A DNA stretch of 64,000 bases from Ceratopteris richardii (taxonomy: Eukaryota > Streptophyta > Polypodiopsida > Polypodiales > Pteridaceae). The stretch is from NCBI GenBank assembly GCA_020310875.1, contig CM035438.1:100512639-100576638 (forward strand), in the 5' to 3' direction. A program made the position numbers and the translations under genes. The notes beneath the pieces are model-generated. The model had not been told where the DNA came from. It saw only the letters and a list, made by a program, of their open reading frames with translations, and ran no database searches. Position 1 is the stretch's first letter. Each line of letters starts with the position of its first letter. Below, one piece after another: positions 47,459 through 57,069 of this stretch.

Positions 47459-48769
47459 ATGAATAGGTTCACTCCAGAATTCCTACGAGAGATTCAAGAA
47501 GACAAATGGTCGAATGAAAGTGAAGCCCCTCCTCCCATTGAACTTGTGGATGACACACATGATCAATTCCCTCAAGATATTCCTTCCATTTATGGAGAAC
47601 AGGAGAGTGCACAAAATCAAGAGAGGTTAGACTTCGAGTCTAACTCCCTAGAGGAATTACCCCATTTCACAGGCCCATGGGAAGCCAAGTCTACTTGTAT
47701 GAGAGCACCCACGGTCATGGTAAGAAATGAAGACTCAATCATACCTAGGAATACAGAGGTAGTAAAGAACACTAAAGTGCAGTGCAATCTCACTTTAGAA
47801 GAGCAACTCAAAGTTAAGCCAGAAGTGTGGAGACACGTAGCCAAACAAGTGCCAGACATAGCGAAATCGCGTTCCCAGGTAGGATCTCATAGAACAGTGC
47901 CTGAAATACCATTGGATAAGATAGGAGACATGAGTGAAGGAGAAGAAGGAAATACCTATCTCCCAGTTACCCATCAGGGATACACAACCAAGGCAATTTT
48001 GGACTCAGGCGCAGGAGTTGCAATTGCTACAACTTCCCTATGGAAGCGTTGGGGCAAGCCAGCACTCCGACCGACGAGAATGAAATTGCAGATGGCCGAT
48101 GGTCATATTGAAAGGCCCTTAGGATTGCTAGAAGGAATAACTCTCACTACATGTGGTGTTGAGTTTGAGCATACTTTTGCTATATGCGACTTTAGCAAAA
48201 ACCAAGCTTACGAGATGATTTTGGGAAGGCCATTTATGCGGCAATTGCAAGTGGTACAGGATTGGGGAACCAATTCCTTGTATTTGCAACATCTAGGTGT
48301 TACAACCAAAGTCAATCTCAAGGATTACTCTCATAGAGACGTACCGCCTATTCAATGGAATCCCATCCATAGAGCCAAAGATGAGACTGAGTTTGTGCAT
48401 TCCATAGGATCCGGATCCTCGTGGATGCATGAAGACACTCATTTATGGATGTGTAAGGTAGCAGTAGAAGAAGAGAAGAGAGAGAAAGCCAGAGATGTAG
48501 GTGCAAAAGAAACCCATAGATCAATTCAAGACCCAGCCTATGCACCTGTAGTTTTTCTTGATGAAGAGTTTGAGCCTCACGGCTGGGCTGAAATTTTAGC
48601 AACAATGCATGTAGCCATCAATGAAGAGCAGTGGACACCCCACTGTGATGAGGATGGCTATGACATTTCAGTATTCTCAATAGAGCCAATCATGGGAGAT
48701 GCAGTTTTAGAAGAATGTGAACCTAACCCTGATACATTTGAGGATGCAAGTGACTTCGACTTAGAGTGA
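47459..48769 (+). CDS. Protease segment of element D pol (first retropepsin)
   Basis: 436 open codons in the gag frame. From about residue 160: GYTTKAILDSGAGVAIATTS carries the D-S-G active site. GHIERPLGLLEGITLTTCGV (flap side) and MILGRPFMRQLQVVQDWG (C-terminal strand and Gly-rich loop) follow. Upstream (residues 1-150) is acidic linker with a KVQCNLTLEEQLKVKPEVW block shared with D-prime. The segment ends at TGA (48767); RT follows after two more short frames. This is the conventional gypsy protease position. Confidence 0.8.
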   Translation: MNRFTPEFLREIQEDKWSNESEAPPPIELVDDTHDQFPQDIPSIYGEQESAQNQERLDFESNSLEELPHFTGPWEAKSTCMRAPTVMVRNEDSIIPRNTEVVKNTKVQCNLTLEEQLKVKPEVWRHVAKQVPDIAKSRSQVGSHRTVPEIPLDKIGDMSEGEEGNTYLPVTHQGYTTKAILDSGAGVAIATTSLWKRWGKPALRPTRMKLQMADGHIERPLGLLEGITLTTCGVEFEHTFAICDFSKNQAYEMILGRPFMRQLQVVQDWGTNSLYLQHLGVTTKVNLKDYSHRDVPPIQWNPIHRAKDETEFVHSIGSGSSWMHEDTHLWMCKVAVEEEKREKARDVGAKETHRSIQDPAYAPVVFLDEEFEPHGWAEILATMHVAINEEQWTPHCDEDGYDISVFSIEPIMGDAVLEECEPNPDTFEDASDFDLE

Positions 48770-48775
48770 ATCATT

Positions 48776-49096
48776 ATGGACCCACCTTTTGCATCAGATG
48801 AAGAATACTTCTATGAAGTTGAAGCTTACCCCCAGAGACATGGAGAAATCACGAATGAGGTGAGGTTAGCCACACAAGTAGCCACTAAGAGTGGAGGAAA
48901 GAAAAGAAAGAAGAAGGAAGTCACTCCGGAGGCAGAAGAATCCTTGTTTGAGGTCCCTGAAAACTTTAAAAAATATGAGATAGACGATAGGAGAGTCATG
49001 ATAAGAATGCCTAAACGTGAGGCACAAGCAGGAGAGGCCTATGATAGCAAGGAAACTACTAAGAAAATAGTTGTCGCCATAGAAGAGGGAGAATAA
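48776..49096 (+). pseudogene. PR-RT linker of element D
   Basis: Charged 106-codon segment in the same frame with a Lys-rich stretch (GGKKRKKKEV). It ends with TAA at 49094; beyond it the frame continues into GHDLTEKEEQELTALLREYRDVFAWSYKDL, the standard entry to RT in this group, so the stop is a lesion. Confidence 0.6.
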
Positions 49097-49144
49097 AGAT
49101 GCACATACATAGGGCATGACCTGACGGAAAAAGAAGAACAAGAG

Positions 49145-50113
49145 TTGACAGCCTTACTGAGGGAGTACAGAGATGTATTCGCTTGGAGCTATAAGGACCT
49201 GAAAGGGGTAGACCCTGATATATGCTCACATACAATCCCCATGACCTCAGATGCCAGACCCTCTAAGCAGAAGCCCTACACATACAATGACAACTACGCC
49301 GCCAAGATTAAAGAAGAGATAGACTGCTTGGTGGAAGCCAGATTTATCTATGAAATTGAGCACACTGAATGGGTATCCCCCATTGTAGTGGTGCCCAAGA
49401 AGAACGGAAAATTACGAGTATGCATTAACTTGAAGAAGGTTAACGCAGCCACTATCAGAGATAGTTATCTGCTTCCTATCACTGACCATCTATTAGAAAG
49501 GATAGCAGGCAAGGAAGTGTACAGATTCCTAGATGGGTTTTTGGGCTACAATCAAGTAGCCATTGCTCTAGAGGATCAGCATAAGACAGCTTTTGCCACA
49601 GAGTGGGGCATATTTGCCTTTCGGGTAATGCCATTCGGGCTTACCAATGCACCTGCTACCTTCAAAGATTGATGTGTCACGTGTTTAAAGAGTTCTTGAG
49701 GAAGAATTTGGAAGTCTATGTTGATGATCTTTGCGCTCATTCCAACATTAGACAGACCCATATACCTGAACTCAGACAAATCTTTGATAAATGCAGAGAA
49801 TATCAAGTCTGTCTGAACCCAGAAAAGTGTGTTTTCATGGTCAGGCAAGGCAAAATTCTAGGACACATAGTGTCTAGAACGGCATATCCACTGACGAAGA
49901 GAAAGTGAGAGCCATCGCAGAACTACCTAGGCCAAAGAACGTCAAGGAAGTACAGGCTTTCATGGGGCATTGTGGTTACTACCGCCGGTTCATTCACATG
50001 TATGCTGTCATTGCAAAGCCCATGTACGGACTTCTGACTAACTTTGAGTGGACTGATGAATGTGAGAATTCCTTCCAGGAGCTTAAAAACGAAGATTATG
50101 TTCAGCACCAATC
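49145..50113 (+). pseudogene. Reverse transcriptase of element D
   Basis: RT blocks: VFAWSYKDLKGV, ARFIYEIEHTEWVSPIVVVPKK, LRVCINLKKVNAAT, FLDGFLGYNQVAI, and FRVMPFGLTNAPATF to 49665. A single-base loss there moves to the next frame, which carries the catalytic VYVDDLCAHSN (49710-49745, YVDD intact) and CLNPEKCVFMV. A second shift near 49885 leads to EVQAFMGHCGYYRRFI, and a third near 50095 returns to the original frame. The three shifts cancel. Confidence 0.9.
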
Positions 50114-51811
50114 TTGACCACACCAGATTGGAACAAGCCATTCCATGTTCATGTGGATGCCTCCAATTATGCTATTGGATGTGTACTTGCACAACCTACG
50201 GGTGAAGGTAATATGGATCTCCTTATTGCCTATGCCAGTAGACAATTGAATGCTGCTGAACGGAACTATACAACCACCGAACGAGAAGGATTAGGCATGG
50301 TGTACGCGGTTAAAAAGTTTAGACACTATTTGCTTGCAAATAAGCTCAATTTTTTTATTGTTCACCAAGCTCTATTGTACCTGGTAAACAAGCCATGTAA
50401 TACAGGAAGATTAGTAAGATGGTTTCTCTTACTAATGGAATATGACTTTGAGGTAGTAGTGAGGAAAGGCAGGACTCATTTGAGAGCAGACCATCTCTCT
50501 AGTCTCACATCTGGAGAGGCCCCACAAGGAGTATCAGATGACTTACCTGATGCTTACTTGTTTAATTTGGAAGTTGTACCTCAGTGGGCTAAGCCATTAG
50601 TGCCAGTATTGACATACGGTCCTAATCACCCGGTAATGCACACAGAAGATAGAGAGATAGTAAGAGCTCAAAAGTATCATATCTTGGTAGGAAATATGTA
50701 CAAGCATACCGATCAGGGAGTATTAGCCTATTGCGTAGAGGAGGACGAGTACGCTAAGTGGTTGCAATTAGCACATGTAGGTGCATTAGAGCAACACTAC
50801 TCAAAACAACGAACCCTACAGACCTTGAGGAGACTAGGAGTGCATTGGCCAACCATGGAAGTTGATGTCCATAGAATGTGCAAAGAATGCCCAATCTGCT
50901 GCACTAAACCACCAGTGGAACACGCCACTCTTTATCGAGTGTCTTTAGTGCCAGATTGGAGTGAACCATTAGTAGCCTTCTTGAGGACAAAAACATTCCC
51001 TCAAGATATGACTTTGTCCAGACAAAGAAGTTTGGAACAAGAAGCCTTGGATTACACCATCATTGGTGATAATTTATACAGACGGGGTAAAGATGGTTAC
51101 CTAAGACTGTGTGTTCATGAGAGTGAATACCTCAAGATATTAGAGACTGCTCACCAAGGTGTAGCAGGAGGACACTTCGGTCCAGATAGGGTGATCAAGG
51201 CAATTCTATTTGCAGGATTTTGGTGGCCCACCCTTCACATGGATGCACATACCTCTGTGAAGAGGTGTGAGGTTTGTCAGCAGACCCAGTATCCCATATG
51301 CAAGGATGAGATGACATTGAAGCCTATGATGGGTGGACATGCATTCTCTAAGTGGGGAATAGACTTTGTGGGTCCTATTAATCCCCCAACTAAGGGTTCA
51401 CATGCTGAGTATATCATCGTGGCCACAGACTATCTAACCAAGTGGGTAGAAGTGAAGGCCACTACAAAAAATGATGCTCAAACAACAACAAAGTTCTTAT
51501 TTGAAAATGTGTTCACGAGGTACGGATTGCCAATAGAGTTGGTGAGTGATAGAGGCACACACTTCTTGAATGAAGTCATAGAAAACCTTCTCCAAGAATT
51601 CTTGGTGATACATAAGAAGTTTGCTCCCTATCACCCACAAGCTAATGGTCACGCCGAGAGCACAAATAAGATCTTATGCAATGTGTTGACTAAATTGGTG
51701 AATAACAAACGCTCGGATTGGGACAAACAGCTACACCATGCTGTTTGGGCATACCGAGTTGCCTATAAAATGGTACTCCAAGCCACACCCTTTCAGATGG
51801 TGTTCGGTTAG
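50114..51811 (+). CDS. RNase H and integrase of element D, with two H2C2 units
   Basis: 565 open codons. RNase H: HVHVDASNYAIG (D15), TTTEREGLGMVYAVKKFRHY, RADHLSS (D126). Two homologous segments follow, residues ~156-266 and ~281-390, each starting W-[AS]-x-PLV. Each carries a zinc-binding H2C2 set: H221/H228/C259/C262 and H347/H354/C385/C388. The single catalytic core has D417 (WGIDFVG), D479 (VSDRGTHF) and E515 (NGHAESTNK), exact D-35-E spacing. Ends at TAG (51809) in what should be FG.NAVLP. Single H2C2 units are the norm, as in element C here. The frame is intact across both units, so the duplication is not a decay artefact. Confidence 0.9.
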   Translation: MTTPDWNKPFHVHVDASNYAIGCVLAQPTGEGNMDLLIAYASRQLNAAERNYTTTEREGLGMVYAVKKFRHYLLANKLNFFIVHQALLYLVNKPCNTGRLVRWFLLLMEYDFEVVVRKGRTHLRADHLSSLTSGEAPQGVSDDLPDAYLFNLEVVPQWAKPLVPVLTYGPNHPVMHTEDREIVRAQKYHILVGNMYKHTDQGVLAYCVEEDEYAKWLQLAHVGALEQHYSKQRTLQTLRRLGVHWPTMEVDVHRMCKECPICCTKPPVEHATLYRVSLVPDWSEPLVAFLRTKTFPQDMTLSRQRSLEQEALDYTIIGDNLYRRGKDGYLRLCVHESEYLKILETAHQGVAGGHFGPDRVIKAILFAGFWWPTLHMDAHTSVKRCEVCQQTQYPICKDEMTLKPMMGGHAFSKWGIDFVGPINPPTKGSHAEYIIVATDYLTKWVEVKATTKNDAQTTTKFLFENVFTRYGLPIELVSDRGTHFLNEVIENLLQEFLVIHKKFAPYHPQANGHAESTNKILCNVLTKLVNNKRSDWDKQLHHAVWAYRVAYKMVLQATPFQMVFG

Positions 51812-51817
51812 AATGCG

Positions 51818-52177
51818 GTGCTACCCTTGGACTTTTTGATACCTACATTGAAAGTAGCACAAGAGCATGACTGGACAAGCCATGAACTATCCTCTAGAAT
51901 CTTTGATCTTGAATGTTTAGGTGAGACACGATTGAGAGCTGCAGCAGTAATCTATGCACTCAAGAAGAGGCAGAAGGCGTATTTTGATACACATGTGAAG
52001 GATAAAGGATTGAAAGCAGGAGACCTAGTCCTAGTCTACACACTAAAGCAGCATGCACAAAAATTAGAGAAAAGGGGCTATGGACCAATGATTATCAATA
52101 GAATCTCCACAAGTGGAGCAGTACAACTAGCCACTCTAGAGGGTGAGGTACTACCAAGTTACATAAGCGGATGTTGA
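51818..52177 (+). pseudogene. Integrase C-terminal domain of element D
   Basis: 119 codons continuing the frame after the 51809 stop: KKRQKAYFDTHVKDKGLKAGDLVLVY and KRGYGPMIINRI, the GPF/Y-like C-terminal module of gypsy integrases. No chromodomain. Ends at TGA 52175, but sequence of coding character (YQEPLTEEMLNRLN) continues in frame to the next segment. Confidence 0.8.
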
Positions 52178-52306
52178 GTCAAGCTATATCAAGAACCCTT
52201 AACTGAAGAAATGCTCAATCGACTTAATACTGCAAAGAAACGTAAGGAAGAGGAAAAGTGAATTCGTGAAGAAGCACAGGCCGAAGCTTTAGAACGCATT
52301 CGACGA

Positions 52307-53482
52307 ATGAAACTGCGAAGGCAAGGTAGAGATCAACCCATGAATGACAATCATGAAGTTCATGGTTATCACATTGCCATGTGTGAGGCTTCTGGTAAGA
52401 GGACCCATAAGATAGTGGATCGACGACCTTTTGTGACCCTAGAAGTTGGACAAGGAGACAGTACAAGGACCGTAAGAGCTTTAATTGATTCAGGAGCAGC
52501 CACTAGTGCAGTTCCACTTTCTTATTGCCAGCAATTGCAATTGGAGGTAAAACCCCTAGAAGCATATTTGATAAGATTAGGAGATGTTGAAACCCCTTGC
52601 ATGGGAGAGGTGGAACTTCCCCTCTACATTCAAGAGGTCCTCATGCCAGCAAAAGTGCTAGTGTGTGAAGACGAGGATCTTACCGAACCTCTTGTCTTGG
52701 GCCAAGACTGGATCTATGATCACGCAGTCAACCTCAACCTAAGAAGTGGACTTCTTCAGGCTTGGGTAGGCCAAAGCCGTCTTACGATTGAATTAGAAAA
52801 TCAAGCACTCAAACCAATAGAACAGGTACCAACTCCTAGTCCCTCCAGGAACCCACATGAAGATAATGTTATTCTTGTCCAAAGTTCTATGGTGCAGAGG
52901 ATTGTCACTCTTGCCAAAGTTACAGAAGTCAAGGAGGAACTCCCATCTATTCCAGAGAAGAATCTAAAGGGGAAGGCTCAGCAACACCCGACACTGAGGA
53001 GACCGATGAACAAGAAGCATGAGCACCAACTCCGGCAACATGAAGTACCTCACGGCATGACGCAGATCTGGATACGCAAAGGGGAAAAAACCACGGCTCC
53101 AGAGACAGGTTCTCAAAAAATCATCAAGCGAGCCTCACCATCAAGGACCAAAGTGAAGGAGCTCCCTAGGCAACACCCTAGCTATACCATTTCTATTTGG
53201 GTCCCTAAGCGGTCAATGAAGGCCATCTCTAATGCTAGACAGATATGGGTGCCCAAGGCCTGCTTACAAGCCCAAATTACTTCACCTCCAGTCACAAGGA
53301 TAAAGCAACTCTCACAAGCACTCGTGGCAAACAGCTCAGGGAAGGTACCTACACCTTCCACTGTCACACCCCCAGTCAAACCTAGGAATGTCTGGAAATG
53401 GGTACCCAAAAGGTACCAAATCCGGCACCATCTAGTTCATCAACCTTTACATGTCATCAGCTCTAAGAACCACGAATCCTAA
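52307..53482 (+). CDS. Post-integrase protein with a second retropepsin-like domain (element D)
   Basis: 391 codons in the same frame as pol, separated from the integrase end only by two TGA codons (52175 and about 52259). Residues ~45-150 look like an aspartic protease: PFVTLEVGQGDSTRTVRALI, then DSGAATSAVP (D-S-G-A active site), a flap-like VETPCMGEVELPLYI, and EPLVLGQDWIYDH in place of the usual ILG.D/R.W strand. The rest is basic, Pro/Ser-rich, with a thrice-used IW(V/I)[PR]K motif (TQIWIRKGE, ISIWVPKRS, RQIWVPKAC). The first 20 residues are Arg/Lys-rich. Role unknown: a second processing enzyme or a captured host clan-AA domain are possibilities. Not a known standard part of plant gypsy elements to me. 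Confidence 0.65.
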   Translation: MKLRRQGRDQPMNDNHEVHGYHIAMCEASGKRTHKIVDRRPFVTLEVGQGDSTRTVRALIDSGAATSAVPLSYCQQLQLEVKPLEAYLIRLGDVETPCMGEVELPLYIQEVLMPAKVLVCEDEDLTEPLVLGQDWIYDHAVNLNLRSGLLQAWVGQSRLTIELENQALKPIEQVPTPSPSRNPHEDNVILVQSSMVQRIVTLAKVTEVKEELPSIPEKNLKGKAQQHPTLRRPMNKKHEHQLRQHEVPHGMTQIWIRKGEKTTAPETGSQKIIKRASPSRTKVKELPRQHPSYTISIWVPKRSMKAISNARQIWVPKACLQAQITSPPVTRIKQLSQALVANSSGKVPTPSTVTPPVKPRNVWKWVPKRYQIRHHLVHQPLHVISSKNHES

Positions 53483-53766
53483 GTAAAATTTTGGAGACTT
53501 AAACCCTGTATCAAACCCCCAGACCCAGTTTTGTAAATCTATCCACTCTGATGTAGGTGCATTCTGAGTACTTTGCATGTCCACAGTATGCATTTAGGAG
53601 GACACTAACCACTAACCACCACTTACATCTAACACGAACACTTCACCCTAACCACTAACCTTCTGGATTGTCATGTTAGTATTGTGAAGGGAACACAATT
53701 ACATCTTGTTTCCTATGCAACACTAATGTGCCTTCCTTCTTCTAGCAGATAAGCACCCGATTCTCA
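53483..53766 (+). other. Non-coding gap between post-integrase reading frames
   Basis: About 280 bp rich in ACTAACCACC repeats with stops in all frames; it could be a splice acceptor or spacer region for a separately expressed downstream ORF. It ends in a pyrimidine-rich TCTTCTAGCAG just before the ATG at 53767. Confidence 0.4.
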
Positions 53767-54900
53767 TGGCAGTAGTAGCAGGCACGAGCTCTCAGGCAGG
53801 CACTAGCACTCAAAGCAATTGGGATACCATGTCTGTGGAGGCCCCACTGACAGTAAGGCCTGAAGAGCTTTTGCATGTGAGAAGAATTCCCATTCCGGAT
53901 CCACCACAAGTGGCCTGACAGAAAGAGTAAAGGGGCATTCTCATTGGTTCAATGAGATGCCAGGAGATTTGGGAGATGCAGATCATATATGGGAATCCAA
54001 TTTGGAATGTGGAGGAGTGTGGTGGACCTTTCAGTTCTTCTCACGAGAGTTTGAAGCATTGCAAAATGTTGCCCCTCTTCAAGATATTTGGCAAAAAGCG
54101 GGATTACAAGATTATTTTAGTGCAGCCTTGCCTAGACCTGATTTTCTTCGGTGCTACTACTTGATTGCAACTCTCAAGGCGACAGGAGACAAAGATCATT
54201 CAGGCTCATTCCTGGTGCCCTCTCTATCAAACTAGGAAGAAATGAAGAAGTTTGAGTTGAATATCACTTTAATCAGGGAGGCCCTTCAGATGTATGGCAC
54301 CCATGTACCCTCCGATCGAGATCCTTTGATACCAGAGTTGATGAAGAACAACAAAATCAAGAACTTGAAAGAAATGTGTGCCCTCACCCCCAACATCGCC
54401 ATACCACTGCGGATGTGCCTTCAACACTTCGCATTTCCAACGCAAGACCGGTTCACCCAACCTCATAAGAAAATATGGTATGGATTGTACCTAGCAGAGA
54501 CTGGAGGCTTGCCAATTAAAATGCCTGTATGGATCCTGGACCAGTTATATGAAGCACGCAAGCGAGGAGTGCGGAAGCCTACTTTGAATGGCTGTTGTGC
54601 CATTACAAGAATTATCTACAGATGCCTTGCCTATGATGTACCGATCGCTAGGGCCCTTAAGTACTCACAACTGGAATTCTTCAAGGGGCGGAAGTCAGGG
54701 GTGCAACCTACAAAAAGAATGTGTGGTTCGCTTCCACAGGTTCTAATCCCTCGTGAGGCCACCACAGAAGCCTCCCTCAGAGAAGATGAACAAGTAGCCC
54801 CTTTCACTATCCATCTCCAAGGAACACAATCAGGGGGTATGGTACAACCCACTCCATCTGCCCCTCCACTACCCACAGATGCTGAGTTTGCATCCATGGC
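53767..54900 (+). pseudogene. Unrecognised globular ORF after the integrase (element D)
   Basis: Starts at ATG 53767 (MAVVAGTSSQAGTS) after the gap. A frameshift near 53920-53950 and a TAG at 54233 interrupt it. Blocks: GVWWTFQFFSREFEALQNVA and LPRPDFLRCYYLIATLK (54000-54180), then MKKFELNITLIREALQMYG, IPLRMCLQHFAFPTQDRF, KIWYGLYLAETGGLPIKMPV and a TLNGCCAITRIIYRCLAYDV segment to about 54650. The last part weakly recalls the putative plant transposon domain (Transposase_32-like) in Athila-type ORFs, by eye only. No transmembrane segment is evident. Confidence 0.55.
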
Positions 54901-54903
54901 CCT

Positions 54904-57069
54904 TTGGCAGAGGATCCAAATTTACACTTTGAAAGCTTCCTGCAAACAGCCCATTTATCTGAGAGTGAGTGTTTTTCTGAGACCGATAGCCCTGAATCTT
55001 CATCCCAGAGAACACGACCACATGGTGAAGCCCGAAGAGTACATTGGGAAGGTGAGGCACAACATCCTCATGCTCAAAGCACACAGAATCAGGAAGGAGC
55101 ACAGGGAAATGAACTAGAGGAGAGTGAAGAGGAAGCTCCTGCCTACACGGCACAACTCAAACAGCTCTACAGAACAATCAAACACGTACAGAAAAGACAC
55201 AAGTTATCAGAAGAGGCAAATAGGGCACTGGTGAACCAGATGCTGCATGCGGAGAATGTTGACCCGCATTTTGTAGAATCATTGAATCTCTTGGCGGAAA
55301 CCTGCGGAATAGGGGAAGCCATGAGGACCATGGTACAGCGCACTACCCATCAATATGACCAACGAAGGATCGATACGCGACCACGAAGGGGAAAAATGAT
55401 TCATATGGAAGTCTCTACCGCCCTGCCTACCACCACTTCAGAAGATGTTCACATGGCTAGCCCAACTCACAGTGAGGAATCAGATGTAAATACACAGATA
55501 CCATTTCCACCATCACCTCCCATCCAGCCCTCAGAACCCTTCCCCACTAGCCTTCCTGAACAACCAGTATCCTCCCATGGTGAAACCGTTATACACATCA
55601 CCATTTCTCCATCCTCCCCTTTACCTACATCCACCACTTCCACCCAATTTTCTGAACCCCATATAGGTCATCCTGCCACCGATCAAACTATAATAGGTCA
55701 CCCTTCATATCTCCCAGCCCTCGGACAGCCACTTGCCACTAGCCAAACCTTAACACATCCATTTCCATCCACCAATACATTTCCTCCCTCCCAACCCCTA
55801 TCCACTGTACCCCTTTTAACCCCCTCGGAATCAACCCAAATCACCCGACCTCTATTCTGGACACATCTTGTAAATATACTCCAACAAGTTGAGAATTATA
55901 ATAAAAAGTCCCTTCCCCAACCCAACTCCCCCACATTCACTGTCACCACTAGCACACCACCTACCATTCCCGTATTCACAATTCCCACTTCACACACTAT
56001 CACGTCCGATCCCATAGACATTTCACCACCCACAGGAGCACCCACCACCACGTTTGTTCCAACATCATCACATTTCACTTCACTCATAGGCACATCATCC
56101 ACTTTTCCCTTTCCCACTTCCCGACCCTTTGCATTTTCCACCTCTACCCCTGCATCCACATCATTTAGTAATGCACTAGACACCATGTTCGAAGCGGCCA
56201 CTCAACTTAAGCAAGAGTATAGGTTATTGGAAGAAAATAACACAGAGCTGTGCAATCTCTCGGCTCAACTCCAGGCACGTGTCAATGCCTTGGAGCTAAG
56301 TAATACAGCACTACAACATGAAGTGACCACCCTCCAACAATCCCAGGTGGAGCTCGAAGCCAAACATACAGAGACGACTAGGGTAATGGAAGAACAACTC
56401 AGAGATCAGCTGGGCCGCAATGCTAAACTACAAAGAAACATGGCTTTACTTCGTCGCCACTTAGCAGCGGCTCAAGAAGAGAACAAAAGGCTACAACAAC
56501 AAAACCAGGAGAATCTAGAAGCAGCCATGGAAAATACCCCTGGAGCACCTATAGACCCTGCCAAATTCCAAGATGTTCCCTCAGAACACATTCAGCAGGT
56601 GTTAGAAGATTATGCAACCCTCTTGGAGGCACATGACGAGTTGGCAGATCAGGTAAAGGAACTACAAGGATCCCAAGTGCCTACACCACACCCACTAACA
56701 CCTAAAGAGATGGCCAATGCTGCAACTTCACGAGAGCCTGAATCATCAATGACCAATGAGGTACTTGAGCTACGACAGCAGGTGGCTGAATTAAAAATCA
56801 AATTGTTACAGTATGAACGACCCCCCTCCCCACCGGATCAACCACTAGAAGAAGAAGCAGTAATCATTCCAGTGGAGGAAACATTTGAGGACAACTATGA
56901 GCCTCAACCACTTCCAGGAGGACGAATCACGGAGGAAGGACAAGATACATATAAGGAACCCCCTTCAGCATGGATGAAACAGGTAGAAGAAATGGGGCCA
57001 ACTCACGAGGAACGTATATCTACTCAGATGCAGGCAATGCAAACCATTGAAGAAACCATACTTCAATAA
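54904..57069 (+). CDS. Pro/Ser/Thr-rich plus coiled-coil ORF in the env-like position (element D)
   Basis: 721 open codons. Opens by frame (no ATG at this point) and overlaps the end of the preceding frame, so it was probably fused to it before a shift near 54890. Order: acidic N-terminus (~1-75); a helical segment (LKQLYRTIKHVQKRHKLSEE); a long Pro/Ser/Thr-rich stretch (~180-430); strong heptad coiled coil (~430-560, e.g. LQARVNALELSNTALQHEV and EEQLRDQLGRNAKLQRNMAL); a second short coil (~635-655, VLELRQQVAELKIKLLQYE); acidic Pro-rich tail. Proline-rich plus coiled coil recalls env-like ORFs of some plant elements (e.g. SIRE1), but no signal peptide or membrane segment is visible. Function unknown. 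Confidence 0.65.
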   Translation: MAEDPNLHFESFLQTAHLSESECFSETDSPESSSQRTRPHGEARRVHWEGEAQHPHAQSTQNQEGAQGNELEESEEEAPAYTAQLKQLYRTIKHVQKRHKLSEEANRALVNQMLHAENVDPHFVESLNLLAETCGIGEAMRTMVQRTTHQYDQRRIDTRPRRGKMIHMEVSTALPTTTSEDVHMASPTHSEESDVNTQIPFPPSPPIQPSEPFPTSLPEQPVSSHGETVIHITISPSSPLPTSTTSTQFSEPHIGHPATDQTIIGHPSYLPALGQPLATSQTLTHPFPSTNTFPPSQPLSTVPLLTPSESTQITRPLFWTHLVNILQQVENYNKKSLPQPNSPTFTVTTSTPPTIPVFTIPTSHTITSDPIDISPPTGAPTTTFVPTSSHFTSLIGTSSTFPFPTSRPFAFSTSTPASTSFSNALDTMFEAATQLKQEYRLLEENNTELCNLSAQLQARVNALELSNTALQHEVTTLQQSQVELEAKHTETTRVMEEQLRDQLGRNAKLQRNMALLRRHLAAAQEENKRLQQQNQENLEAAMENTPGAPIDPAKFQDVPSEHIQQVLEDYATLLEAHDELADQVKELQGSQVPTPHPLTPKEMANAATSREPESSMTNEVLELRQQVAELKIKLLQYERPPSPPDQPLEEEAVIIPVEETFEDNYEPQPLPGGRITEEGQDTYKEPPSAWMKQVEEMGPTHEERISTQMQAMQTIEETILQ

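Noticed and set aside
55896..56201. Minus-strand 101-codon Val/Gly-rich frame
   Set aside because: Shadow of the Pro/Ser/Thr-rich coding strand of element D.
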